Origin: an uncultured Acidimicrobiia bacterium
GTDB lineage: Bacteria > Actinomycetota > Acidimicrobiia > Acidimicrobiales > SZUA-35
Length of the DNA stretch: 34,720 bases
NCBI GenBank assembly: GCA_937890445.1
Contig: CALACD010000122.1
Coordinates: 1 to 34,720, forward strand
Direction of reading: 5' to 3'
The position numbers and the translations under genes were made by a program. Each line of letters starts with the position of its first letter. Within the stretch, counting starts at the first letter, position 1. The notes under the pieces are model-generated. The model was not told the DNA's origin. It did no database searches and saw nothing but the letters and a program-made list of their open reading frames with translations. Shown in pieces: positions 14,282-22,725 of the stretch.

Positions 14282-15076
14282 TCAGGTGTCGGAGATGCCT
14301 GCTCCCAGCAGTCGCTCGAGGCTGCCGAACCGGGCCAGCATCGTGAGCACACCCAGGCTGATCCCGGTGAAGACGATGGACACCGCAGCAATGGTCGGTG
14401 TGAAGCCGTAGCGAAGCGAATTGAAGATCTTGATGGGCAGGGTCTCCACGGTGAACCCTGCGACCATGAAGGCGATGATGTACTCGTTCAAGCTCAGGAC
14501 GAAGGCCGCCACGTAACCCGTCACGATGCTCGGCACCAGCAAGGGAAAGGTGACCGTGAAGAAGCGACGACGCCCATCGGCTCCCAACGTGGTCGCTGCC
14601 TCCTGGATCGACGGATCGATGCCGGCCAGACCGAGGCTGATGGTGATGAGCGGCACGGTCGAGAAGAAGACACCGTGGGCGATGATCACGTTCTCGATCT
14701 GACCGGGGCGCCCGATCTCGTTCCACAACACGAGGGCCCCGACGGCGCTGATCACGGGCGGAAGCATGAAGGGAAGCACCCCAAGGGCCATGAAGACACC
14801 GGAGAAGCGAGGCCGCCATTGATGGAGGGCATAGGCCATGGGCAGGGCGATCAGCACCGCGAGCCCCGCTCCGGGAACCGCGATCTTCAACGAGTTGCTC
14901 ACCGAGGCCCGCCATTGTGGGTCCGTGAGCAGAGCGCCATACCACTTGCCGGAGAACTCCGTGACGGGAAAGTCCAGGAACTGGTTGGCGTTCAGTGATG
15001 CGACGCCCACCACCAGCAGTGGCCCGACCAGGAAGATCACCACGGCCGAGATGACGAAGAATCGGAAGAGTCGCAT
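14282..15076 (-). CDS. ABC transporter permease (PotC-like)
   Basis: MRLFRFFVISAVVIFLVGPLLVVGVASL...; EAATTLGADGRRRFFTVTFPLL EAA-loop. The track ORF to 16258 is an in-frame extension; ATG 15076 overlaps the upstream TGA. Confidence 0.9.
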   Translation of the reverse strand: MRLFRFFVISAVVIFLVGPLLVVGVASLNANQFLDFPVTEFSGKWYGALLTDPQWRASVSNSLKIAVPGAGLAVLIALPMAYALHQWRPRFSGVFMALGVLPFMLPPVISAVGALVLWNEIGRPGQIENVIIAHGVFFSTVPLITISLGLAGIDPSIQEAATTLGADGRRRFFTVTFPLLVPSIVTGYVAAFVLSLNEYIIAFMVAGFTVETLPIKIFNSLRYGFTPTIAAVSIVFTGISLGVLTMLARFGSLERLLGAGISDT

Positions 15077-16008
15077 CAGACGGCCACCGCCTTCTGACGA
15101 GCGCGACCCTGGCGCGATCCCAACCAGGTCGTCACCCCGACGATGGCCAGGGAGACGGCGGTGAGGAACATGGCGATGGCGGCCGCGAACGGCACGTTCG
15201 AGTTGTAGGTGGCCTGGTCGGAGATGAACACCGACAACGTCCAGTGCTCGGGCCGACCGAGGACCTGGCCGATGATGTAGCTCCCGAGCGTGAAGACGAA
15301 CACCATGAGGAAGGCCGCGACCAGGTTGGTCCGACTGAGTGGCACCACCACGTTGAAGAACGTACGCAGCGGTGAAGCCCCCAGCGTCTCCGATGCTTCG
15401 GTGAGCTCGCGGTCGATACGGCTGAGCGCCGGATACAGGGTCAGCACGCAGTAGGGAAAGGCGATGTAGGCCAGTCCGATGCAGACCGCCCAGTACCCGG
15501 GCGTGTACGACTGCGGTTCGGACATCAGACCGAGCCAGACCATGATGTTCGAGATCCCCGACGCCCGGCCCAGGATCAGATCCCAGGCGAAGGCGACGAT
15601 GACCTCGGACAACGTCAACGCAGCCAGGATCATGATGAGCAGCGGAACCTGATACCGGGCCTTCATGCGTGTCAGGAACCAGGTGAACGGAAAGGCGAAC
15701 ATCACCGTCACCGCCGCCACGAACAGGCAGATGCGAAGCGAGAACAACGCCCGATCGATGTAGAAGTCGCTGCCGAGACGCGACCAGCTCTCGAGGACGA
15801 AGGCAGGCTCGTAGAACCCTCCCTGGATCCGCCGGTAGAACGAGGTCCGTAGCATCAGCGCGAACGGGCCGAGAAAGAACACGGCCAGCACGAGGGTGGG
15901 AACCATGAGCATGATCCGGCCCGACCAGCTCATGCCCGGCCCGTCCTCGTCGTGGATCACGGGCTCGGTCAGCTCGACCGTATCGGCTGGCGTCTCGACG
16001 ACGGTCAT
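15076..16008 (-). CDS. ABC transporter permease (PotB-like)
   Basis: Start chosen as ATG 16008 (MTVVETPADTVEL), overlapping the ATPase stop; EASETLGASPLRTFFNVVVPLS EAA-loop. Confidence 0.9.
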   Translation of the reverse strand: MTVVETPADTVELTEPVIHDEDGPGMSWSGRIMLMVPTLVLAVFFLGPFALMLRTSFYRRIQGGFYEPAFVLESWSRLGSDFYIDRALFSLRICLFVAAVTVMFAFPFTWFLTRMKARYQVPLLIMILAALTLSEVIVAFAWDLILGRASGISNIMVWLGLMSEPQSYTPGYWAVCIGLAYIAFPYCVLTLYPALSRIDRELTEASETLGASPLRTFFNVVVPLSRTNLVAAFLMVFVFTLGSYIIGQVLGRPEHWTLSVFISDQATYNSNVPFAAAIAMFLTAVSLAIVGVTTWLGSRQGRARQKAVAV

Positions 16009-17165
16009 ACCCGCTCCGGGTCGTCGACGACGACGCAACTGGCCATTGGGAAGTGCACACGGACCACGTCACCGCGGGCCAGCCTCGGCCCGGAAGCAAG
16101 ATCCCTGGAGCCGCCCTGCACGACGATTGGCTCGGCCAACCCCACATCGACGAAACACTCGAAGGTTGCACCCAGATCGCGTACGAACGACACCGTGCCC
16201 GGCAACCGATTGGGGGCTCGGTCGTCGCTGTCGGACCCGACGATCTCGAGTTCGGCATCGGCCGGGCGGGCCGAGATGGTCATGTCGGCGCCCACCGCGC
16301 GGAAGTCGCCGGTCGGGGGAACGTCGAACAACCTGCCCTCGATCTTCACCGAAGCGCGTCCTGCCGATCGCCCCCGGAGCAGGTTGGTGGCGCCGAGGAA
16401 CTTGGCCGTGAAGGCTGTCTTCGGCGATCGATAGACCTCGAGCGGCGGGCCAACCTGCTCGATACGACCCTGGTTCAACACGACGATCACATCGGACATC
16501 GTCATCGCTTCGCGTTGATCGTGGGTCACCATGATGGTGGTGATGCCCAGTTGCTGCTGGAGCAGACGGAGCTCGACCTGCAGCGATTCCCGCAAGTTGG
16601 CGTCGAGCGCCGACATGGGTTCGTCCAAGAGGAAGATGGCTGGGTTCCTGGCGAGCGCCCGAGCAATCGCCACCCGTTGCCGCTGCCCACCCGACAACTG
16701 GCTGACCTGGCGGTCGGCCAGCCCGTCGAGGTCGACGAGACGAAGCAGTTCGGCGACCCGGGTCGCGACCACGGCCTTCTCGGTACGTCGGATCTTCAGT
16801 CCGTACCCGATGTTGCGGCGGACATCGAGATGCGGGAACAGTGCCAGCGACTGGAAGACCATGCCGATATCGCGCTGATGAGCCGGGCGTTTGGTGATGT
16901 CTTCTCCCGCCAGACGGATGGTGCCGGCGTTGGGGTTGTCCAGTCCCGCGATCAGACGAAGCAGGGTCGTCTTGCCACAGCCCGACGGCCCGAGGAACGA
17001 CACCAACTGCCCCGAAGGCACCTGCAGCGACACATCGTCGACGGCTACGACGGAGCCGAAGCGGCGGGTGACACGCTCCAGGACCAGATTCTCGGTCACC
17101 GATGATTCCGTCGCACTCGCCTCCGATGCACCGGTGCGAAGATCGATCTCGGATTCGGTCAGCAT
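16005..17165 (-). CDS. ABC transporter ATP-binding protein (PotA-like)
   Basis: Walker A GPSGCGKTT, signature LSGGQRQRVAIARAL, Walker B IFLLDEPMSALD, C-terminal TOBE-like domain. Confidence 0.95.
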   Translation of the reverse strand: MLTESEIDLRTGASEASATESSVTENLVLERVTRRFGSVVAVDDVSLQVPSGQLVSFLGPSGCGKTTLLRLIAGLDNPNAGTIRLAGEDITKRPAHQRDIGMVFQSLALFPHLDVRRNIGYGLKIRRTEKAVVATRVAELLRLVDLDGLADRQVSQLSGGQRQRVAIARALARNPAIFLLDEPMSALDANLRESLQVELRLLQQQLGITTIMVTHDQREAMTMSDVIVVLNQGRIEQVGPPLEVYRSPKTAFTAKFLGATNLLRGRSAGRASVKIEGRLFDVPPTGDFRAVGADMTISARPADAELEIVGSDSDDRAPNRLPGTVSFVRDLGATFECFVDVGLAEPIVVQGGSRDLASGPRLARGDVVRVHFPMASCVVVDDPERV

Positions 17166-17166
17166 G

Positions 17167-18378
17167 TCAGCCGGCGAAGATCTGCTCGGACCACTGCTGG
17201 TTGATCCAGTCCTCGCGCTCCTGGTAGGCCGTGTAGTACGGCTTGATTGCAGCGTCGGGTCCCGGTCCGGACACCATCTCGTAGTCCTCAGCGGTCAGTT
17301 CGAGGTGCTCGACGCCCACCGTCGGGGATGTCCCGAGCGTGGTGGCGAGCCGTTCCTGGACCGTGGGCTGGGAGAACCAGTCGATGAAGACCAGCGACGC
17401 CTCCGGCTGCTCGGTGGTCTTGGTGATGGCCCAGCTCCCGCTGTCGAGCACCGCTCCCTCCTCGGGGAAGACCGAGCGGAGTGGCTCCCCGATGCTGGCC
17501 GCGTACTGGGTGATGTCGTGGTAGAACTGCCCGATCGCCACCTCGCCCGAGTTGTAGTCCTGCTGAGCGGTCGCCTCGTCCCGCCACCAGAGCTTCACGT
17601 TGTCCTTGAGTTCGGCGATCTTGGCCATGACCTCCAAGATGCCCTCCTCGGTCTCGAGCATCGTCGTGCCTTCGTCGAACCAGGTGTTGGCAGTGATGTC
17701 GAGCAGGAACGAGGTCTGCGCCTGGTTGTTCAGCGCCATGTCGTTCAACCATTGAGAATCCCAGAGCGTCTTCCACGACGTCGGGCTCTCGGGAACCCGG
17801 TCGGTGTTGGACACCAACGTGATGTACCACGATGCCGCTCCCACCCCGATCACTTCATCGGCATCGTTGGTACGCACGAATCCTTCGGCCTGGTACGTGG
17901 CGTTGGCAAGATCTGACGCGCTGTATCCCATCAGCAGGCCACCGGTCGAGGCCTTGAGGATGTCGACGTTCCCGAACATCGACACGTCGGCCGGGGCCGT
18001 CCCGGCCGCCACGGCCTGCTGAACCTGGATCAGCCATGCCCCGCCGCCGGGCTCGGAGATCGACTCGACCTCGATGCCGGTCTCGGCGGTGAAGTCCGGG
18101 TAGATGGCCTTGTAGTTCTCCTCGAAGAATCCACCGAAGGTGGCAACCTTGATCTTGGTGCCGGTCAGGTCGGCCGCGCTGGGGGCGGCCACCGGTTCGG
18201 CCCCGGCTTCGGCCTCGTCACTTCCACCGCCACAGGCAGCCAACAACGACGACGGGAGCGCCAGTGCCGCTCCGGTCAGGCCCAGCCGACGAAGGACGTC
18301 GCGGCGCGATTGGTCGGCGGGCGCGTTGAAACGTCCTGGAAGGGCGAGTCGAGGGTCGGTGCGGCGGAAGTGGGTCAT
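17167..18378 (-). CDS. Extracellular solute-binding protein (PotD/spermidine-putrescine type), probable Tat-exported lipoprotein
   Basis: SRRDVLRRLGLTGAALALPSSLLAAC (twin-Arg + lipobox), GTKIKVATFGGFFEENYKAIYPDFTAETGIEVE; 1-nt gap to the ATPase gene. Confidence 0.9.
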   Translation of the reverse strand: MTHFRRTDPRLALPGRFNAPADQSRRDVLRRLGLTGAALALPSSLLAACGGGSDEAEAGAEPVAAPSAADLTGTKIKVATFGGFFEENYKAIYPDFTAETGIEVESISEPGGGAWLIQVQQAVAAGTAPADVSMFGNVDILKASTGGLLMGYSASDLANATYQAEGFVRTNDADEVIGVGAASWYITLVSNTDRVPESPTSWKTLWDSQWLNDMALNNQAQTSFLLDITANTWFDEGTTMLETEEGILEVMAKIAELKDNVKLWWRDEATAQQDYNSGEVAIGQFYHDITQYAASIGEPLRSVFPEEGAVLDSGSWAITKTTEQPEASLVFIDWFSQPTVQERLATTLGTSPTVGVEHLELTAEDYEMVSGPGPDAAIKPYYTAYQEREDWINQQWSEQIFAG

Positions 18379-18390
18379 GATGCAGCCTTC

Positions 18391-18446
18391 GTAGAGGTAG
18401 AGGGAGAGGTAGAGGGAACGAGCTAGGGGGAGAGGGAGAAATGGGG
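18391..18446 (-). promoter_or_regulatory. Polypyrimidine tract with CCTCTAC repeats in the leader of the solute-binding protein gene
   Basis: Minus strand reads CCCCATTTCTCCCTCTCCCCCTAGCTCGTTCCCTCTACCTCTCCCTCTACCTCTAC. Confidence 0.5.
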
Positions 18447-18483
18447 TTCGGAGTGGTCCGCTTCGATGAATCGGTCGTGTCCG

Positions 18484-19098
18484 CTACTCGGTGGTGGCAT
18501 CCAACTCGCCGGCGAGCCGTTGGGACAGGTCCGGCGGGCCGAGGCGGATGACGGTCCTCCAGCCGCGCCGACCGTGTTGTTGGTAGATGGCCGCCCACCG
18601 GCCGGTCCGGTCGTCGATCACCATGCCGACGCGATGGGCACCGATGCAGATCACGAGGCCTGAGCCCCTGGCGAAACGATGCACCGGTCGCACGACGTCC
18701 TCCGGAGCGCTCACTCGCTCCCAGACTTCGACGAACTCGACCTTCGAGCCATCGAGGTCGAACGAGCCGTGCTCGTGGATCAGCCCGTCCTGCCAGATCA
18801 GTGTGCCGATGTCGTTGCCCACGTCCACCGAATCCGCAGCACCCGGTGCCGCCGAATCCAGGAGGTGTTCCCAGGTGAGAGACGGATCGTTCCAGGTGGT
18901 CCTTCCTCCGAAAGCTCCCGGCCCCGAGAGAGGAGCATCGACCCGCGGGTTCCGGATGTCGATGAAATCGTCGCCGGCTTGGAGCCAGAGCACGGTTGCC
19001 GGTTCGACCGGGCGTTCACCGCCGATCGAGACCGACCTTCGTTTCCACGCTCCACTGAAGATGGCGGGCGTTGCGGTCGCGTTCATGATCGACGTCAT
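18484..19098 (-). CDS. Uncharacterised beta-rich (possibly calycin/HRI1-like) protein
   Basis: Complete ORF with 4-nt overlap to the upstream oxygenase stop; FSGAWKRRSVSIGG...ATVLWLQAGDDFIDIRNPR...KVEFVEVWERVS... Fold assignment is a weak impression only. Confidence 0.75.
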   Translation of the reverse strand: MTSIMNATATPAIFSGAWKRRSVSIGGERPVEPATVLWLQAGDDFIDIRNPRVDAPLSGPGAFGGRTTWNDPSLTWEHLLDSAAPGAADSVDVGNDIGTLIWQDGLIHEHGSFDLDGSKVEFVEVWERVSAPEDVVRPVHRFARGSGLVICIGAHRVGMVIDDRTGRWAAIYQQHGRRGWRTVIRLGPPDLSQRLAGELDATTE

Positions 19099-20216
19099 GG
19101 CAGGAAGGTCAGGAGGTCACGGTGGAAATCGGTGATGGGCTTCTCGTGCACGCTGGCCAGCGGCCCCACCCCGAACTGTTTGGATCGCAGTACCCGCTGC
19201 ACCTGCTCGACGGCGAAGCCGTCCTCGTCGACCAGCACCTTCAGCAGATCGATCCGGCCGGCATCGGTGAGCTCTGACCCCGGCTGGGCCCGAATCCGAA
19301 TATCGAGCTCGCTCGTCGTCGGTCCGGTCGGGATCACCTGATAGGTCATGGTGAGCGTGTCCGACGACGAGGTCGGCACGTTGGGGAAGATCAGGTTGGC
19401 TCGCAGGACATCGAGTTCCTCTGTCGGGAGATGCTCGATGCGAGGCAGGCTCCGGTTCCGATTGTTCGACTCCCTCGTCTCCCCCTCCCGAAGTCGCTCA
19501 TCGGAGACCCAATGCAGACCCAACTTGTGATGGTTGAAGTTGGCGTGGTCGTACATGCCGAGCGTCTCGTCGTGGAGATACCAGAGATGGAGGACGTCGA
19601 TGTGATTCTCGATGTACAACTTCCAATTGCACTGGATGGGAACCTTCAGTCGGAACACTTCTTCGAGCTGGCTGACATCGAACGGCCCACGATGGGCTGG
19701 ATAGGCATCCAGCCAGAGGTCGAACGGCTCGGCATCACCCGAAGGGTGCACGAAGACCATGCCGTCATAGCTGGCGGTCGGCAGCGGGATCAGGCCCCAC
19801 TGGCTGGGATCGACGTCGGCGAACTGGCCCGACCGTTGGGGGATGCGCACCAGGGTTCCGCCCGGATCGAACTCCCAGCCGTGATAGAAGCACCGAATGT
19901 TCCCATCGGTGTGCCCGGCCTCACAGGCCAGTGCCATTCCTCGATGACGGCACATGTTGACGAAGCCCCGAATCTCCCCGTCACGGCCCCGCATCAGCAG
20001 GATCGGTTCGAAGCCGACATTGACCGGGAGATAGTCACCGGGGTTCGCAAGATCGGCCTCGTAGGCCACGAGATTCCAGGTCCGGGCAAACAGCTCTCGT
20101 TGTTCGCGCTCGTACCACTCCGGGCTGAAGTAGGCCTCGGGCGGCAGCAGATAGCGGGCTCGATCCTCGGTGGCAAGCATCCGAAGGTCGAGGTCGGTCG
20201 GTGAGTCGAGGGTCAC
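19095..20216 (-). CDS. Rieske non-heme iron oxygenase, alpha subunit (full length)
   Basis: Rieske motif CRHRGMALACEAGHTDGNIRCFYHGW (CxH-17-CxxH); iron site ENHIDVLHLWYLHDETLG (DxxHx4H); EDGFAVEQVQ near the C-terminus. GTG start 20216 overlaps upstream TGA. Confidence 0.94.
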   Translation of the reverse strand: MTLDSPTDLDLRMLATEDRARYLLPPEAYFSPEWYEREQRELFARTWNLVAYEADLANPGDYLPVNVGFEPILLMRGRDGEIRGFVNMCRHRGMALACEAGHTDGNIRCFYHGWEFDPGGTLVRIPQRSGQFADVDPSQWGLIPLPTASYDGMVFVHPSGDAEPFDLWLDAYPAHRGPFDVSQLEEVFRLKVPIQCNWKLYIENHIDVLHLWYLHDETLGMYDHANFNHHKLGLHWVSDERLREGETRESNNRNRSLPRIEHLPTEELDVLRANLIFPNVPTSSSDTLTMTYQVIPTGPTTSELDIRIRAQPGSELTDAGRIDLLKVLVDEDGFAVEQVQRVLRSKQFGVGPLASVHEKPITDFHRDLLTFLP

Positions 20217-21007
20217 GGGAGGGCTCCTTCGAGGTAGTCGATGACATTGCGCTGGAAGGCGACGATGGGTTGCTCGTGGGTGGCAGCGAGAGGGCCGACG
20301 CGGAAGTGCCGCGACCAGAGGACGTGTTGAATACGAGCGCAGGCCTCCATGTCCTCCTCGATGAACCCCAGTGACGCACGTACCAGAGGGTCTGGATCAG
20401 CTCCGGGCTCGGCCAGAACCCGCAGTTCGACGACGGTCCTGTCGGCCGCCACCGGCCGAGCCCGATAGGTCAGGAAGAAGTCGGCTGCGGCTGCCATCGG
20501 CGTGTCGGGAAACAGCAGATGGGCGCCGAGACCGACGACGTCCCGTTCCTCGAGATGTGAGATGAGCGAACCGGTCGGTCGGGGCTGGCCGGCTCGCAGC
20601 GGTTCGTAGCTGGCCCAGTTGCGGCCCAGTTGACGATGCTCGAATCGAGCGTGGTCGAAGCTGCCGAGCGATCGATCGTGGAGATACCAGAGGTGGAGAA
20701 CGTCGAGATGGTTCTCGATGAACAACTTCCAGTTGAACTCGCCCTCCAGATCCACCGAGGCCACCTCGACCAGACGTTCGGGCTGAACGCTGCCGAGCGC
20801 ACGGGGAAGCGCACCGAGCGCCGCTTCCAGCGGCTCCGACGGTCTGTTGGAGGAGAAGTCCAGACCGGCCCAATGATCGAGGGTCGTGCCTTCACTGCCG
20901 CGGTGCCAGGTGGTGTCCAGGAGCGCGCGGCGCTCGACGTCGAACCAGGCACCGTCGGTGTAGGCCTGCGGCTCGAGGAGATAGCGAGGACGTTCGAGTA
21001 ATGGCAA
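20213..21007 (-). CDS. Rieske-less paralog of the adjacent oxygenase alpha subunit (catalytic domain only)
   Basis: RYLLEPQAYTDGAWFDVERRALLDTTW aligns to RYLLPPEAYFSPEWYEREQRELFARTW of the neighbour; NWKLFIENHLDVLHLWYLHDRSLGSFDHARFEHRQLG aligns to NWKLYIENHIDVLHLWYLHDETLGMYDHANFNHHKLG; no CxH/CxxH motif. Track start GTG 21034; TTG 21007 is possible given a putative -10 at 21015-21020. Confidence 0.88.
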   Translation of the reverse strand: MPLLERPRYLLEPQAYTDGAWFDVERRALLDTTWHRGSEGTTLDHWAGLDFSSNRPSEPLEAALGALPRALGSVQPERLVEVASVDLEGEFNWKLFIENHLDVLHLWYLHDRSLGSFDHARFEHRQLGRNWASYEPLRAGQPRPTGSLISHLEERDVVGLGAHLLFPDTPMAAAADFFLTYRARPVAADRTVVELRVLAEPGADPDPLVRASLGFIEEDMEACARIQHVLWSRHFRVGPLAATHEQPIVAFQRNVIDYLEGALP

Positions 21008-21014
21008 GGACCGG

Positions 21015-21044
21015 ACTATGGCGAAGCCGACCACACGTGGTCAA
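21015..21044 (-). promoter_or_regulatory. Putative promoter (-35 TTGACC, 18-nt spacer, -10 CATAGT) with embedded 14-bp inverted repeat GACCAC-AC-GTGGTC (21029-21042)
   Basis: Minus-strand reading TTGACCACGTGTGGTCGGCTTCGCCATAGT; both palindrome arms are perfect. Confidence 0.5.
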
Positions 21045-21174
21045 CGGTTCCCGTCGTTGTTCACCGTGCGGTAACCGTGCGGAAATCGTCGCCTTCCATC
21101 TCGGTGTCCAACGCCCATCGAGTGGACGTGATCTTTCCTTCACACAGCAGACAGATACCGGTCAGGTCGGTGCC

Positions 21175-22320
21175 TCAACTGCGTCCGGAGACCTTCTGGC
21201 GAGCTCGGTACAGCTGGGCAGCCAACACCTGTTCCGTGGCCAGATCGGTCGGGCCAGGACGATCGTGCAGATGGGCCAGGCGAGCGAGCGCAGCGTGCAC
21301 GGCATCGAAGTCCTTGCGCCCCGATCGGGACAACGCCCGACGGGCCGACCACATCGAGGACCAGTGTCCGAAGACCGACACCTCTGACTGCGCCATCCCG
21401 TAACGCTGCGCCAGCCACGGAACCAGTTCGACGAACCGCTTCTGTTGGCTGCGGCGCACGACGATCAGCGAGATCATCCCGGCGATGAAGAGCACCACGA
21501 ACAACAGCGCCGCCAGCGCAACCACGCTGCCACCATCGACCTCACCCAGCGACAGGGCCCCGTTCCACGCCATGTGAGTGGCGATGGCCAACCCGAGGCC
21601 CCACAGCATCGACGGGAACACGGGGCGTCCTCGCGAGACCGCCAGACCAATGGCCAGTCCGGTCCAGGTCGTGAACAGTGGATGGGCGAACGGGGTCAGC
21701 AGTGCCCGCAGGATGAAGGTCTCCACCAGCACGCCGCTCTCTTCTGCCGTGGCGAAATACAGGAAATCCTCGACGACGGCGAATCCCAGCGCACTCCAAC
21801 CGGCATAGACCACCCCGTCCATCACCCCATCGAGTTCGCGGCGACGAACGGCATAGACGATGGCGAAGGCCTTGGCCGTCTCTTCCACGATCGGGGCCGA
21901 CAGCACCGCCGCTGCAGTCTCTCCCCACGCGACGGCCACGATCGAGTTGATGGTGCCGGCAATCACCACGGCGACCGTCGCTCCCCACAGCAACGCGTGG
22001 ATGCGGGCCGGCCACGGTTCGGGCTCGACCCGGTCGAGCCACATCAGGACGGGAGCCACGATGACCAAGGGGACGAGTCCGAGTCCGATGGCGGCCGGGG
22101 CCTGCACTCCGAGTCCCACGATCATCAGCAACGACAGCGCACCGGCCACGATCACGGGAACGCTCAACCAGGCGGGCAGTTTCGGCTTGGCCTCCTCGTG
22201 GCGTACATGGGCCGTCCAGCAGAATCCATCCCACCAACGCCACGCCGCCGCCTTCCAGGGATCGGCGTACCAACCGGCGCGTGTCGCACTCGACGGTGGT
22301 GGGGGCGGTGTCGGTTGCAT
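21175..22320 (-). CDS. PrsW-type intramembrane metalloprotease with N-terminal DUF2510-like domain
   Basis: N-term RAGWYADPWKAAAWRWWDGFCWTAHV; APIVEETAKAFAIVYAVRRRELDGVMDGVVYAGWSALGFAVVEDFLY (EExxK, VVED) and multiple TM segments. Confidence 0.87.
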   Translation of the reverse strand: MQPTPPPPPSSATRAGWYADPWKAAAWRWWDGFCWTAHVRHEEAKPKLPAWLSVPVIVAGALSLLMIVGLGVQAPAAIGLGLVPLVIVAPVLMWLDRVEPEPWPARIHALLWGATVAVVIAGTINSIVAVAWGETAAAVLSAPIVEETAKAFAIVYAVRRRELDGVMDGVVYAGWSALGFAVVEDFLYFATAEESGVLVETFILRALLTPFAHPLFTTWTGLAIGLAVSRGRPVFPSMLWGLGLAIATHMAWNGALSLGEVDGGSVVALAALLFVVLFIAGMISLIVVRRSQQKRFVELVPWLAQRYGMAQSEVSVFGHWSSMWSARRALSRSGRKDFDAVHAALARLAHLHDRPGPTDLATEQVLAAQLYRARQKVSGRS

Positions 22321-22339
22321 TCGATCGACCGAACCAGCG

Positions 22340-22663
22340 TCAGGGGCGACGATGCCAGATGGCGCTGGTGGGTTCGATCACGACGACACCGTCGTCGGCC
22401 GACACTACCCGGGCCACACCATCCACGAGGAGACTCATCGACTCATCGCCGACATTGGGCCACAGCAAGGTGACCGTCGGTCGATCCTCGCAGTTCCGAC
22501 TGCTTCGCCGACCGGCCGACACGGTGAACCGACCGTCGGTGAAGGTCACGGGCACGTTGGCCGGGTGGGGCGAGCCATCCTCGCTGGTCGTCAAGAGGAA
22601 GGCGACGGTTTCCAATCCCTCCACGGCCGGCGCCAATTCTTCCAACGAGACCTTGATGCTCAT
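22340..22663 (-). CDS. Pyridoxamine 5'-phosphate oxidase-like (FMN split-barrel) protein
   Basis: VAFLLTTSEDGSPHPANVPVTFTDGRFTVS...RPTVTLLWPN...SLLVDGVARV pattern. Confidence 0.65.
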   Translation of the reverse strand: MSIKVSLEELAPAVEGLETVAFLLTTSEDGSPHPANVPVTFTDGRFTVSAGRRSSRNCEDRPTVTLLWPNVGDESMSLLVDGVARVVSADDGVVVIEPTSAIWHRRP

Positions 22664-22725
22664 GGCAGCAATCTAGGCCCGACGGCGTCAGCATCGTCAG
22701 ACCCGAGCCCCGTCAGGTCCGACGG

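Noticed and set aside
14282-16258. 658-aa track ORF as a single fused permease
   Set aside because: Only the last 264 aa from ATG 15076 are permease-like; the remainder is an out-of-frame reading of the PotB-like gene.
20213-21034. Short oxygenase paralog as a degraded pseudogene
   Set aside because: Frame is intact, catalytic ligands are conserved, and it retains a 4-nt overlap with the next gene, all favouring a functional protein; a database comparison is still needed.
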